64,000 nt of DNA, from contig JAFLTP010000009.1 in NCBI GenBank assembly GCA_022510405.1, positions 38,654 to 102,653 on the forward strand, given 5' to 3'. Of the stretch, positions 42,272 to 50,381 are shown piece after piece. Every line of letters starts with the position of its first letter. Within the stretch, counting starts at the first letter, position 1. Under the pieces are notes generated by a model that had not been told where the DNA came from, searched no databases, and saw only the letters and a list, made by a program, of their open reading frames with translations. The position numbers and the translations under genes are program-made. Source of the DNA: Muribaculaceae bacterium (GTDB lineage Bacteria; Bacteroidota; Bacteroidia; Bacteroidales; Muribaculaceae).

Positions 42272-45089
42272 ATCGGGGTTTATTTGTGAGTCGGGGGAAG
42301 AATAAGACTGATGCTGAATTTATTGATTCGTCGGGTTGCAAGGTGCATAGGAGGGCGATGCGGAAATACTTGTAGGGAGAGCCTGAGAATCCTTGAATGA
42401 AGTTGGAATCCGAAGATTTTACAACATGCCATGTGAACAGATCACGAGAAGCATAGAGGATTGATTTAACCTTTCCTTTCCTGAAGTATCCACGGGTGAT
42501 GAAAGAACGAACAGTCTTGAAATCATTTGGAGAGTCGAGTGCCATGGGACGTGAGACGAGGAGTTGTTGAGACTGCGGAGAGTTTTCCGGGATTACGGAA
42601 GGAGGGTTAGAGAAATCGAGCAATTGACCTTCGGGAGACATGGCGAGGGCCTCCGGGTAAGAGTTGAGAGGATCAGCGATATTGAAATTAGCCATTCCCC
42701 ACAGGTTTGATTTGAGCGAAAATATTAGAGCCGGGAATTGGGGATGGAAGGATTTGTTGTGTGGTTCGAAAACGATAAGACGTTGGTTGGAGTAGTCATA
42801 AATTATACGCAGCCTTGATAGCGTTTCGTGGTTTAGAGGTATTGGGAAAGGATATTGACGGGAAGAAAGTATATTTTTTAGCGCATCGGGAATATTGTCC
42901 CAGATACACTGAGGGAGTTTTGGAAGAGAAATCACATCGAAAGCGAAATTAGAAAAAACGGTGTCGGAAATTGGTTTGGCCGTAGAACCCTGAAGGAGCA
43001 TCAGTCCACGCTGGGAGGTGAAAATGACCGAAGAATCGAGCGAGCAGATTCCATCAGGACTGAGGCAAACGTCACGGGTGATAGGCTGACGGGCGGAATA
43101 AGTGCCGGTGGATGAAATCTCAAGGGCCCATACCCCTTCGGAAGTGAAAGCGTAGAGTGGGAATTGCCCGAACTGACCGGTGGAGAGAGGTTTGGCAGCT
43201 GAAGCGATGGCGAGGATTTCTCCTGTGCCTACTGAGACAATGTTATTCAAAGGGAAAAAGAAAGGGTTGTTGACTTCGGACGTGTAGAGTTTGTTGGAAA
43301 GATGAATAGCTATGTCATTAAGCGGGGAAGCTGTTACCTCGCCAGAGATTTTGTTTGAAGTGACCGCAACACCGTCCCACCCAAACCAATAAGCACCATT
43401 AAGAGTGGGATGAGGAGCCAACGGCACTTCATAAAAAACAGGGTTTTGTCCCAACACATTATTATTGGTAGAGGTATCATAGTCGGAAATAGCGATAACA
43501 GCTTTGAAAGCATTGGCATCCGGATAGAAAAGCCAAATTATAGGTGTGGACTCATTGATAATATTATGGTTAAAAGAAACGATATCGTGATGAAGAATCA
43601 CTTCTTCATAATCCTGGGACCTTAGGTAAATAAAGAAATCGACACGTTTCAAGGGGTAAGTGTTGGAAAGGGGAAAAACAGTGTAAGGTTCAAATCCTAA
43701 AAATGGTGTTTTATAAAAGTCGGCAATATGGAGCCGGTTATTATATGTGCAAATAACCTTTGGAGACATTATATCATGACTTTGATAATCATCTGTCATT
43801 AATTCTCTGGAAGTAAGAGACTGCAGATAATCCTCAGGTATATCAATATCCTTGACTCCATTATAAAGAGAATTGATAGGCAGTGAATGAATAAAAAAGA
43901 AATTGGCATTAGCCTCTATATCATCTTTGTTGGAACGTTGAGGGATTTTAATAACGATATCTGTTCGATTATCATTTTTTAAATCAGCGTAGTATCCTAC
44001 AGCGTCGGCAAAAGTTTTAGTATGCTCGTAGACATCTTCTTGATAATTAATTTTTTTGGGATTTGAAGTTGAAACAAAAGCCGGAGATGAAGCTAAAGAA
44101 CAAATTGAATATTGAGCAGTAAGATTAGAATCAGAGGAAATGGTTGTTATGTGTGGATAGATCTTTCCATTCTGGTCGTAGGAATAAAGAGGGGCTGAAA
44201 CAAATATATCAATAGAGGAAATGATATCGCTCCATTTGTTAAGTTCATCCCTATATTCTGTGTAATCTTGAATATTATACAGCAATTTGTGGCAAAGGGC
44301 ATTAATTCTCAGGTTTAATTTCCTTACAGAAGAATCAAAATCAGTTATATTGCAACGAGGCGTGGTGAAAGAAGAAGTTGCCATAAGGACGGGAGCAGAA
44401 TGCATTGTGAGAGACCCATCGTAGAGACGGTAAGCCCAACGTACGAAAAAAGGAAAGATGAAAAGTCCTTTCTGGGTGGCATTTTCTGCAATAAATCTGT
44501 TTACTTTTCCCAAGATTGTTTCAGTGGCATTATTTACTACCTCGTCGGAAAATTTATAATCAGGATTTGTCAGATTGTTAAGATTTATATTTTCACCGAG
44601 ATCCAGTTCAAATTTATCCGATATAAAGAGGGCTCCCTTTAGACCAAACTGCAAGCGACATTCGGGTAGATGGTTACCGAGGTATTTGTAGTCGTTGCCT
44701 TTCCATAGGAAATAGTTCATACCGGAGTCGGTTTTTACTATCAGGGTGTTGCCGATGGCTTGGATCTGTGAGGGAAATTGGTCGAACCCCGGGATCTTAG
44801 CAAGGTCGGATTCTGAAGGGGCAGAGAAGTGAGTGTTATGAGAATCAATCCACCAGAGGCCGGGTTCTACTCTGTTGCCGATAAGATAATGGGTGAAGGC
44901 CGCAGTTTTATGTATGAATATAACGGAGAAATCCGAAGAAGGGAGGGTCAATACTACAGACGGGGGCAGAACTGGGTGGAGAGCTCCGTCTTCGTTGATA
45001 AGGTTGACAGAAGCAGCGAGTGCACCGTCGGGGACTTCATGGTCGGAGGGAACGGTTGAGAAACCGGAGAAAATAATATCTTTTTGCAT
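42270..45089 (-). CDS. Tail hub / stabilisation-like beta-propeller protein
   Basis: A 939-residue late structural protein encoded on the minus strand. It opens with IIFSGFSTVPSDHEVPDGALAASVNLI, a start I associate with tail proteins of Bacteroidales phages, and has many repeated beta blades (W/Y/F with Asp/Gly turns), compatible with a propeller similar to P22 gp10 or T7 gp12 hubs. It is expected below the portal adaptor in the short tail. Its opposite strand from other late genes implies its own promoter. Confidence 0.7.
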   Translation of the reverse strand: MQKDIIFSGFSTVPSDHEVPDGALAASVNLINEDGALHPVLPPSVVLTLPSSDFSVIFIHKTAAFTHYLIGNRVEPGLWWIDSHNTHFSAPSESDLAKIPGFDQFPSQIQAIGNTLIVKTDSGMNYFLWKGNDYKYLGNHLPECRLQFGLKGALFISDKFELDLGENINLNNLTNPDYKFSDEVVNNATETILGKVNRFIAENATQKGLFIFPFFVRWAYRLYDGSLTMHSAPVLMATSSFTTPRCNITDFDSSVRKLNLRINALCHKLLYNIQDYTEYRDELNKWSDIISSIDIFVSAPLYSYDQNGKIYPHITTISSDSNLTAQYSICSLASSPAFVSTSNPKKINYQEDVYEHTKTFADAVGYYADLKNDNRTDIVIKIPQRSNKDDIEANANFFFIHSLPINSLYNGVKDIDIPEDYLQSLTSRELMTDDYQSHDIMSPKVICTYNNRLHIADFYKTPFLGFEPYTVFPLSNTYPLKRVDFFIYLRSQDYEEVILHHDIVSFNHNIINESTPIIWLFYPDANAFKAVIAISDYDTSTNNNVLGQNPVFYEVPLAPHPTLNGAYWFGWDGVAVTSNKISGEVTASPLNDIAIHLSNKLYTSEVNNPFFFPLNNIVSVGTGEILAIASAAKPLSTGQFGQFPLYAFTSEGVWALEISSTGTYSARQPITRDVCLSPDGICSLDSSVIFTSQRGLMLLQGSTAKPISDTVFSNFAFDVISLPKLPQCIWDNIPDALKNILSSRQYPFPIPLNHETLSRLRIIYDYSNQRLIVFEPHNKSFHPQFPALIFSLKSNLWGMANFNIADPLNSYPEALAMSPEGQLLDFSNPPSVIPENSPQSQQLLVSRPMALDSPNDFKTVRSFITRGYFRKGKVKSILYASRDLFTWHVVKSSDSNFIQGFSGSPYKYFRIALLCTLQPDESINSASVLFFPRLTNKPR

Positions 45090-45123
45090 TGTCTTTTCTA
45101 TTGTGGTAATGCTCGTTGGCCGG

Positions 45124-45495
45124 TTAAGAACACCGGATTGGATGAGCTGTGATTATAGGGATGTATTTTTTATCGTTTATAGTCAATAGGTCGCCAGCCA
45201 AGAATGAGGCTCTGAGTGTTTGAACTTTTGCAGCATTCAGGAGAGCCCGAGAGAGGCGAACTGAGTTGGCGCAGAAGTTGTGGGAGCCCCGTTTCGAGGG
45301 ATAACATTGCGCCTCATGACGGCCAAAAGGTTGATGGATGGCATAAAGCAGGTATTCTCCTTCGTGGATCGTGATGTTAATTGCATCTCCAGGGTCGAGA
45401 GAAAGGGCCTTGACGATCCGGGCAGAAATAATGATCCTACCGAAGTGATATAAAGTGATGTCGGGACGTCGAGGGAATTGGAGGAGATTTGTCAT
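45124..45495 (-). CDS. AbrB-like (swapped-hairpin) DNA-binding regulator
   Basis: 123 residues; the N-terminal half (LYHFGRIIISARIVKALSLDPGDAINITI) fits the AbrB/SpoVT-type hairpin fold: G-x-I-x-I-S, a short helix and L-x-L-x-x-G-D. The remainder has Cys and basic residues. The start at 45495 is set by the -7 box 5 bases upstream; the longer frame would run through it. It sits just upstream of the tail gene and may regulate the switch from early to late on this strand. Confidence 0.62.
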   Translation of the reverse strand: MTNLLQFPRRPDITLYHFGRIIISARIVKALSLDPGDAINITIHEGEYLLYAIHQPFGRHEAQCYPSKRGSHNFCANSVRLSRALLNAAKVQTLRASFLAGDLLTINDKKYIPIITAHPIRCS

Positions 45496-45500
45496 AGATG

Positions 45501-45508
45501 CAAATATA
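45501..45508 (-). promoter_or_regulatory. Bacteroidetes -7 box (TATATTTG) for the minus-strand late genes
   Basis: Minus-strand TATATTTG 5 bases before the ATG at 45495; leaderless layout. Confidence 0.55.
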
Positions 45509-45541
45509 GTTTGAAAGTATAAGTGGAAGAGTTTAAGTTTT

Positions 45542-45590
45542 GTGGGGAGGGTGGGAGTCGAACCCACCCTCAGTGTGCCGATTCTTCTTT
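45542..45590 (-). other. tRNA 3'-half-like element
   Basis: The minus strand has a T-arm (GTGGG-TTCGACT-CCCAC) and acceptor-like CCTCCCC plus A, but no matching GGGGAGG half upstream. The end (acceptor and discriminator) is identical to that of the complete tRNA-like element at 60534. Confidence 0.5.
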
Positions 45591-45604
45591 AGTGAGTCTG
45601 GTTT

Positions 45605-45952
45605 TCATTCTTCTCTAATTATGATTAATTCTTCCTCTTCTTTGATTTTGAGTAAGTCTTTCAATTGCTTCTTTGTATATATGTGTTTAGCTTTCTCCCA
45701 AAGCAGATTGTTTCTTTGTGGTTTTATTAGCTCATTGAAACAACAGGCCTTAAAATTTGGAGAATAAACCCTGATCACACATTCTCTTACAATACTATCC
45801 ATATTTGTTAAACTCTCGTCGAAGTAACCTTTTGGAATATATCCAGGGCTGTCAATGGCTTGATTACCCCAAACCATTCTTAGACTGCCATCATTCATTT
45901 CAAATATATTTCCGTCTTTCCAATATTTATCTTTGATATTTTCTTTGTTCAT
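45605..45952 (-). CDS. Hypothetical early protein
   Basis: 115 residues (MNKENIKDKYWKDGNIFEMNDG...). The first part looks like a small beta-sheet domain (SLRMVWGNQAI), the end is a Glu/Lys helix. Overlaps the preceding small gene by four bases. No family recognised. Confidence 0.6.
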   Translation of the reverse strand: MNKENIKDKYWKDGNIFEMNDGSLRMVWGNQAIDSPGYIPKGYFDESLTNMDSIVRECVIRVYSPNFKACCFNELIKPQRNNLLWEKAKHIYTKKQLKDLLKIKEEEELIIIREE

Positions 45953-46119
45953 AGTTTCTCCAGTATTGATTTGCTTAACTCTAAAGTCTTTTTTACTATA
46001 TCTTTATCTTCCTCAAAATATTCAGGATATCTTTGTTTTATAAGACATTCTGTAACATTTCTATTACCCCACTGTTTGATGAGTAAAACCTCCTCATCAG
46101 TCAGTTCTATTGTTTTCAT
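45949..46119 (-). CDS. LTxEE microprotein 1
   Basis: 56 residues starting MKTIELTDEEVLLIKQW. One of three small early proteins with an (F/E/K)LT-x-EE-(V/I) opening, a following helix with Lys and an end helix rich in Leu. The start at 46119 gives the shared opening; the longer frame runs through another small gene. Confidence 0.5.
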   Translation of the reverse strand: MKTIELTDEEVLLIKQWGNRNVTECLIKQRYPEYFEEDKDIVKKTLELSKSILEKL

Positions 46120-46135
46120 TTTGTATTTTCGTTGT

Positions 46136-46282
46136 TTAATCCCACTTACACACTCTTTTGTGTATTCTTTCTCCACACCTTTCGCAGACATAATGGTCAA
46201 CTACAAAGTCACATACACTTGTGCCTACAAATCTAAGTTTATGACCGAATATTTTACATATCAGTCTTTTTATTGTTTTCAT
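46136..46282 (-). CDS. Zinc-ribbon microprotein (DUF1660-type)
   Basis: A 48-residue ORF: start MKTIKRLICKIFGHK, then CDFVVDHYVCERCGERI. The C-x(3)-GH opening and CxxCG knuckle match the plan of the phage DUF1660 family, and a sibling lies at 51721-51840. It overlaps the HNH gene's end by 29 bases. Confidence 0.6.
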   Translation of the reverse strand: MKTIKRLICKIFGHKLRFVGTSVCDFVVDHYVCERCGERIHKRVCKWD

Positions 46283-46655
46283 CTTGCCATTGTTTTATTC
46301 TTTCAAAATAAAATTTACCATCCCATTGCTTTTCTTCAACCATCTTATATTTTTCAGCTAATCTGAAAACATAAGGGAGCCGGACACGATTGATTAGAGA
46401 TTTTAATTGCAACCTAAACCATTCTAAAGTCATTGAACCTTTATAAAAGTTGCATTGTCTGCAAGCCGGCATTAGATTCTCAAAAGAATTGTCAGCTTTC
46501 TTGCTATCCCAATCAACAGATCTGTAAACCGGATAAAGATGATCAACTTGCATTGTTTTTAATGTAAGTTCACAACCACAATAGGCACAATGACCGTTGA
46601 ATTTATCAAAGACCCGCTGTCGCATTGACTTACTTATTGGTTTTCGCTTTGCCAT
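46254..46655 (-). CDS. HNH endonuclease
   Basis: 133 residues with CAYCGCEL (CxxC), VDHLYPV (catalytic His), NSFENLMPAC (Asn) and CRQCN (second CxxC). This is the zinc-stabilised HNH fold. Standing inside the early operon rather than next to terL, it is more likely homing-like or replication-related than a packaging nuclease. The C-terminus is helical. Confidence 0.85.
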   Translation of the reverse strand: MAKRKPISKSMRQRVFDKFNGHCAYCGCELTLKTMQVDHLYPVYRSVDWDSKKADNSFENLMPACRQCNFYKGSMTLEWFRLQLKSLINRVRLPYVFRLAEKYKMVEEKQWDGKFYFERIKQWQDENNKKTDM

Positions 46656-46831
46656 TGTTTTATTCGGGCGAGTAGATTGTCAGTTACCAAAAGCCTATCT
46701 TTATCAGGTTGGTCGTCCTCCCCGATAGTCTCAGCATAGTCTATTAATGAAGTTAAGTCTCTGCAATAGCATTGTAAACCCTTCTTTGCTATCTCCACTT
46801 CCTCTGCCGTGAGTTTAAACTTCTTTTCCAT
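46634..46831 (-). CDS. LTxEE microprotein 2
   Basis: 65 residues: KFKLTAEEVEIAKKGLQCY... with a final LLARIKQWQ. Overlaps both neighbours. A helical protein of the same type as those at 45949 and 46815. Confidence 0.6.
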   Translation of the reverse strand: MEKKFKLTAEEVEIAKKGLQCYCRDLTSLIDYAETIGEDDQPDKDRLLVTDNLLARIKQWQSENQ

Positions 46832-47069
46832 AGTCGTTTAGTCTATTAAGTAAGTTTTCACAAATCTTTATGCCTTCCAAAAGAAATACACTTGGTTTAG
46901 GAGAATATTTACTCATTATCTCCAAGTCGTGTATCCTGTTTGCAATGGCACATTTTACTTCCATTATTTCCTCTGCCGTGAGAGTGAAGAGGGGTTGAGC
47001 CTGTTCAGTAGTGGTATATGAAGAAGAAATCAAAGGCTCATTACTTGGTTGTAATCTATTATCAAACAT
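46815..47069 (-). CDS. LTxEE microprotein 3
   Basis: 84 residues: a Ser/Thr/Gln-rich start, then FTLTAEEIMEVKCAIANRI and an ending ICENLLNRLNDYG. Related in layout to its two neighbours, probably through tandem duplication and divergence. Confidence 0.6.
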   Translation of the reverse strand: MFDNRLQPSNEPLISSSYTTTEQAQPLFTLTAEEIMEVKCAIANRIHDLEIMSKYSPKPSVFLLEGIKICENLLNRLNDYGKEV

Positions 47070-47073
47070 ACTC

Positions 47074-47526
47074 TCAACTTTTATATCGAATTATTTTCCC
47101 ATTCTTCACGCACAAAATATGTTTCCGGGTTTCCTCCATATTGGAGGGGTCAAAATCTTCGAAACGGATGGCAAAGTTCCAATTAGCAGCGTTAGTTTCA
47201 AAAACAGTATTTAGTACTCTTATAAATTTTCTAACACAACTAATATTATCAAACAATCTTTGATAATCATCAAAAACTATTATTAATTCTCCTTCTTCCA
47301 ACCTTACCTCTTCATCTGGAGAGTCGGTTGTGCCTACAAGATGCTCATTGCCTTCGTAGGGTAGAATGTCAATATTAGTAAAATGATAAGGTTTACCATC
47401 TGCAAAGTTTACACAACCATTGCTTTCATTGTAATCTGAAAAGAAGGCACAATGCCATCGGCAACCATTAAACAGTTTCTCTTTGTATATTATCCTGTCA
47501 AAAGGCTTGAATTTCTTTGTTTCCAT
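47074..47526 (-). CDS. Conserved hypothetical early protein
   Basis: 150 residues with FKPFDRIIYKEKLFNGCRWHCAFFS and ILPYEGNEHLVGTTD. The layout of a short beta domain and PYEGNE turn is familiar from Bacteroidales phage proteins, but no function is known to me. Ends in a Lys-rich strand. Confidence 0.65.
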   Translation of the reverse strand: METKKFKPFDRIIYKEKLFNGCRWHCAFFSDYNESNGCVNFADGKPYHFTNIDILPYEGNEHLVGTTDSPDEEVRLEEGELIIVFDDYQRLFDNISCVRKFIRVLNTVFETNAANWNFAIRFEDFDPSNMEETRKHILCVKNGKIIRYKS

Positions 47527-47564
47527 ATCAGTTTAAATTTAATTTTCCCTTATTTTACCTCTCT

Positions 47565-47587
47565 AATCCGTGAGAAATTCACGGATT
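47565..47587. other. 9-bp palindrome between early genes
   Basis: AATCCGTGA-gaaat-TCACGGATT, a perfect stem in a 98-base gap. No T run follows; it could be a regulator site or RNA processing hairpin. Confidence 0.5.
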
Positions 47588-47624
47588 TAGCTCTCAATTT
47601 CCAAATAAGCATGTTTGAATGTGA

Positions 47625-48110
47625 TTAATTTAACTTTAAAAATTTCCCTTTGATGCCACATTCTTCTATCACTTTTGAATTATCTTTACCCCAGGCCACT
47701 AATACACTCCCACAACCTGCTGAATCTCCCTCTTTACCGCATTGATCTATAAAGCGTACTCTCCCTTTCATTATCAGCATAGAATCAGCTGTGGGAAAAA
47801 TTAAGTTATGCCAAAGGGAATTATCCATTCTATTGAAGATAAGTGCAATTCCATTACCGTGTTTTGCCAATTTTGATATAAATGGTTTTATTAGTTTCGG
47901 AGTATAGGGAGGATTACACCAAACTTTACCGAACCAATCGCTAATCAAACCATCATTCTCTTTTGTGAGAACAGCAGGAGCGATGTCAAAGGGCCGATTG
48001 TAAGATGTGCATGGATCTAAATCAAAATGGCAATTTAGCGCCTCAATAATCCATTTTGGAGTGAACCATTCATCAGTGCGGTTTTTACCTCGTTCAAAAG
48101 AAATATCCAT
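47625..48110 (-). CDS. DNA N6-adenine methyltransferase (phage Dam type)
   Basis: 161 residues. The phage DNA_N_6-adenine family layout is present: DEWFTPKWIIEAL, FDLDPCTSY (SAM site), VWCNPPYTP (NPPY catalytic motif) and a final MLIMKGRVRFID. It methylates adenine in DNA, probably as self-protection against restriction. The ATG at 48110 overlaps the preceding stop by one base. Confidence 0.88.
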   Translation of the reverse strand: MDISFERGKNRTDEWFTPKWIIEALNCHFDLDPCTSYNRPFDIAPAVLTKENDGLISDWFGKVWCNPPYTPKLIKPFISKLAKHGNGIALIFNRMDNSLWHNLIFPTADSMLIMKGRVRFIDQCGKEGDSAGCGSVLVAWGKDNSKVIEECGIKGKFLKLN

Positions 48111-48643
48111 CAATACTCAGTTGTTAAAGCCAGTCTTATCACATCTTTACCTAAAATCTCGATTGCCTTTTCTGCCTTTTCTTGTGTGCGGAAATAGACA
48201 ATGCAACTATTATTTTGCACAGTAAAACATGGTATAGGCTTTTTACCTGGAATATCGCATAAATACCATTTTGGCTCGGTATCATCCTCCCAATCAGGCT
48301 TCCAATTTCCATTGAGGAATTTGGCTGTTGCAAGTAATTTCCCGATGGCTATAAGTTTCTCTGCTTCCTTTTTTGAAAAAGTTGGTATTTCAACCCTTAC
48401 TACTCCTTCCCTTAATTTAGGGAACAACTCCTTTACTACATCCTCATAGGTTAACTGAGGATGGAGATTTTCTTTGCCAAAAAGGGAGATATAGCAATCT
48501 TGTATTGAAGATAGTCTTAAATGCTCCTCAGAACCTATTTGCTCTTGTTTCAGTGCATTTGTCAGGGCTGAATATAATTCCCTGATTTCTTTTTGTTCCG
48601 TTGGGTCAAATTTATCCCAAGTGGTTTTTGATATTAATCTCAT
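48110..48643 (-). CDS. Hypothetical early protein, paralogue of 48831 gene
   Basis: 177 residues. Contains LTYEDVVKELFP, a KLIAIGKLLATAKFLNG segment and a C-terminal YFRTQEKAEKAIEIL. The order (E-D-V helix, long Leu/Ala helix, aromatic loop, final F/Y-x(3)-x-A-E helix) is repeated in the gene at 48831-49409. Function unknown. Confidence 0.65.
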   Translation of the reverse strand: MRLISKTTWDKFDPTEQKEIRELYSALTNALKQEQIGSEEHLRLSSIQDCYISLFGKENLHPQLTYEDVVKELFPKLREGVVRVEIPTFSKKEAEKLIAIGKLLATAKFLNGNWKPDWEDDTEPKWYLCDIPGKKPIPCFTVQNNSCIVYFRTQEKAEKAIEILGKDVIRLALTTEY

Positions 48644-48648
48644 TTCGT

Positions 48649-48828
48649 TTATTGAATTTTACGTTTGAAAATACCTTTTACATCCAACAGACCTCCATCA
48701 TGGTGTCTTACTTCATAGCGAATCAATTCCCATCCATCATAACCAAGGTAATTGAACCAATGAATTAAATCATCCTCTCCTTCAGCATTCGGATATCTAT
48801 CCATCTTATATTCCCACTTCTCTTTCAT
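48649..48828 (-). CDS. DUF4177-like small protein
   Basis: 59 residues: MKEKWEYKMDRYPN...LGYDGWELI...KGIFKRKI, the WEYK / LG-x-x-GWEL pattern of DUF4177. An upstream GTG at 48834 overlapping the previous stop is an alternative start. Confidence 0.6.
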   Translation of the reverse strand: MKEKWEYKMDRYPNAEGEDDLIHWFNYLGYDGWELIRYEVRHHDGGLLDVKGIFKRKIQ

Positions 48829-48830
48829 AA

Positions 48831-49409
48831 TCACATGATAAAATATTGCTGAACCAACTGACGATTACTTTCGTGAGACATAAACTCCTCTGCCAATTCC
48901 TTTGAGTGAAACGCAGGGAAACATACTTGCTCCCAACCACAAGCAATTCTAAATTGAGGTCCGTCATAATTCTTTTTATATTCACATTCAATACTCCAAA
49001 TTGCGTCTTCCTTTTCATAGGAACTTGACTTTTTCCACTCTTCCTCACTCACGATACCCCCGTATCCGAGTTCTATGAGTTGCTGAATTTGATAGGTTGC
49101 AAGTATTTTACGCTTAATTAAATCATGCTCTTTATATGGAAGGTCTCTGTGGATGTGAAATTCTAAGTTCTTAAAGATGTTTTTTATTACCTCATTTTCT
49201 TTCTCCACATCCTCCCAAGTCTTTATTTGTTTGGGATTGAGGTTGTGAGAGCCGAAAAGAGGTTCAATAGCCCTAATTACTTCTTGTGCAGTAAAATTAT
49301 TTGGGTCATCTTTAAGAAGATGTTTTGCACGTTTATACTCAACCGAGTAACATGATTTATATTTTTCTGGTAAATCATTCCAGAGATTGTCTTGTGCTTG
49401 TTTATCCAT
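48831..49409 (-). CDS. Hypothetical early protein, paralogue of 48110 gene
   Basis: 192 residues; WEDVEKENEVI, then ATYQIQQLIELG and FHSKELAEEFMSH match the order of blocks in its neighbour. The pair probably arose by duplication. The end overlaps the DUF4177-like gene. Confidence 0.65.
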   Translation of the reverse strand: MDKQAQDNLWNDLPEKYKSCYSVEYKRAKHLLKDDPNNFTAQEVIRAIEPLFGSHNLNPKQIKTWEDVEKENEVIKNIFKNLEFHIHRDLPYKEHDLIKRKILATYQIQQLIELGYGGIVSEEEWKKSSSYEKEDAIWSIECEYKKNYDGPQFRIACGWEQVCFPAFHSKELAEEFMSHESNRQLVQQYFIM

Positions 49410-49677
49410 TTTGAAGTCTATTTTGAAGTCGGTTTAACTTTCTTTCTCTTTCTTTTATAAAATCATCATATCCGAAATGAACTGCCATTTGTTCCACCAT
49501 GATAGAAACATCAGCAAGTTCAGTCATCACTTCTGGAGCCTCTATACGACAGCGGTTATATTTTGACAAGGCACTCAATAATTCACCACATTCTTCTACA
49601 ATCATTAAGACTTGCGGCATTATTCCATAAGTTTTAATTGCTTCTTCATAGAGAAGTATTTCATCTTGTTTAGTCAT
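49402..49677 (-). CDS. MazG-like nucleotide pyrophosphohydrolase
   Basis: 91 residues: IVEECGELLSALSKY supplies the EExxE metal-binding helix and VMTELADVSIMVEQM the ExxD helix. The family hydrolyses NTPs/dNTPs; in phages it can clear modified nucleotides or lower ppGpp. It follows the large methyltransferase gene, 12 bases away. Confidence 0.82.
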   Translation of the reverse strand: MTKQDEILLYEEAIKTYGIMPQVLMIVEECGELLSALSKYNRCRIEAPEVMTELADVSIMVEQMAVHFGYDDFIKERERKLNRLQNRLQNG

Positions 49678-49689
49678 GCTTATGTAGTT

Positions 49690-50379
49690 TTAAAATAATC
49701 TTTTGTTTAATTGGTATGTACTTATTCTTTCGCTGGCCATACTATAATAATATGGGTCTATTTCAATTGCTGTAAGATTATAACCAAGTTCATCACAAGC
49801 AATCGCTATGCTTCCACTTCCTAAATGGGTATCAAGTATTTTCCACCCCTCTTTTGCATATTGATTAAGTAACCACCCATACAAGGCAACCGGTTTTTGT
49901 GTGGGATGAATTCTCTTTTCATTCAATTTCTTGTTTCCTTGCATTATCCTTCCCTCAAACATACTCTTTCCTTGACACATACCATTCCACATATATGGGA
50001 ATAATCGAACGGAAGAAAAAAGATTCGTTGCCGCTATTTCACAATCAGAGTATGAAGAAGATTGATTACATTTATCCCAAACAATTCTCCCCTGAGCGAA
50101 GATGTAATCGAAATAATTACACCCCCAGATAATATAGAATTTTGAAACTCTTAATAACTCCTCGAAGTATTCTGCAGTAGGAATATTCCATGATTTAGAT
50201 TTCATATATAATCTTGACACTCCTAACTTACTATTCCGAGAACCATAAAATTGCCTTCTTTCGGGTCCAGAAAAATAAGGAGGGTCGACTATTGCTAAAT
50301 CAAAAGATTTGTCCGGCATTTCTCTTAAGAAGTCCAGGCAGTCTCCCAAATGTAGGGTTATATTACCTAATATTTTCAT
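49690..50379 (-). CDS. Site-specific DNA methyltransferase (beta-class, DPPY)
   Basis: 229 residues. The catalytic motif comes first (AIVDPPYFSG, near 30) and the SAM-binding motif last (WKILDTHLGSGS, near 190), with KRIHPTQKPVALY between, the order of beta-class N6-adenine or N4-cytosine enzymes. With the Dam-type gene and the giant's methylase domain this phage encodes three DNA methylases. Starts two bases after the radical-SAM gene. Confidence 0.88.
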   Translation of the reverse strand: MKILGNITLHLGDCLDFLREMPDKSFDLAIVDPPYFSGPERRQFYGSRNSKLGVSRLYMKSKSWNIPTAEYFEELLRVSKFYIIWGCNYFDYIFAQGRIVWDKCNQSSSYSDCEIAATNLFSSVRLFPYMWNGMCQGKSMFEGRIMQGNKKLNEKRIHPTQKPVALYGWLLNQYAKEGWKILDTHLGSGSIAIACDELGYNLTAIEIDPYYYSMASERISTYQLNKRLF

Positions 50380-50381
50380 AT

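Noticed and set aside
45542..45620. A complete tRNA gene
   Set aside because: No 5' acceptor half pairs with the 3' end, so only a fragment is reported.
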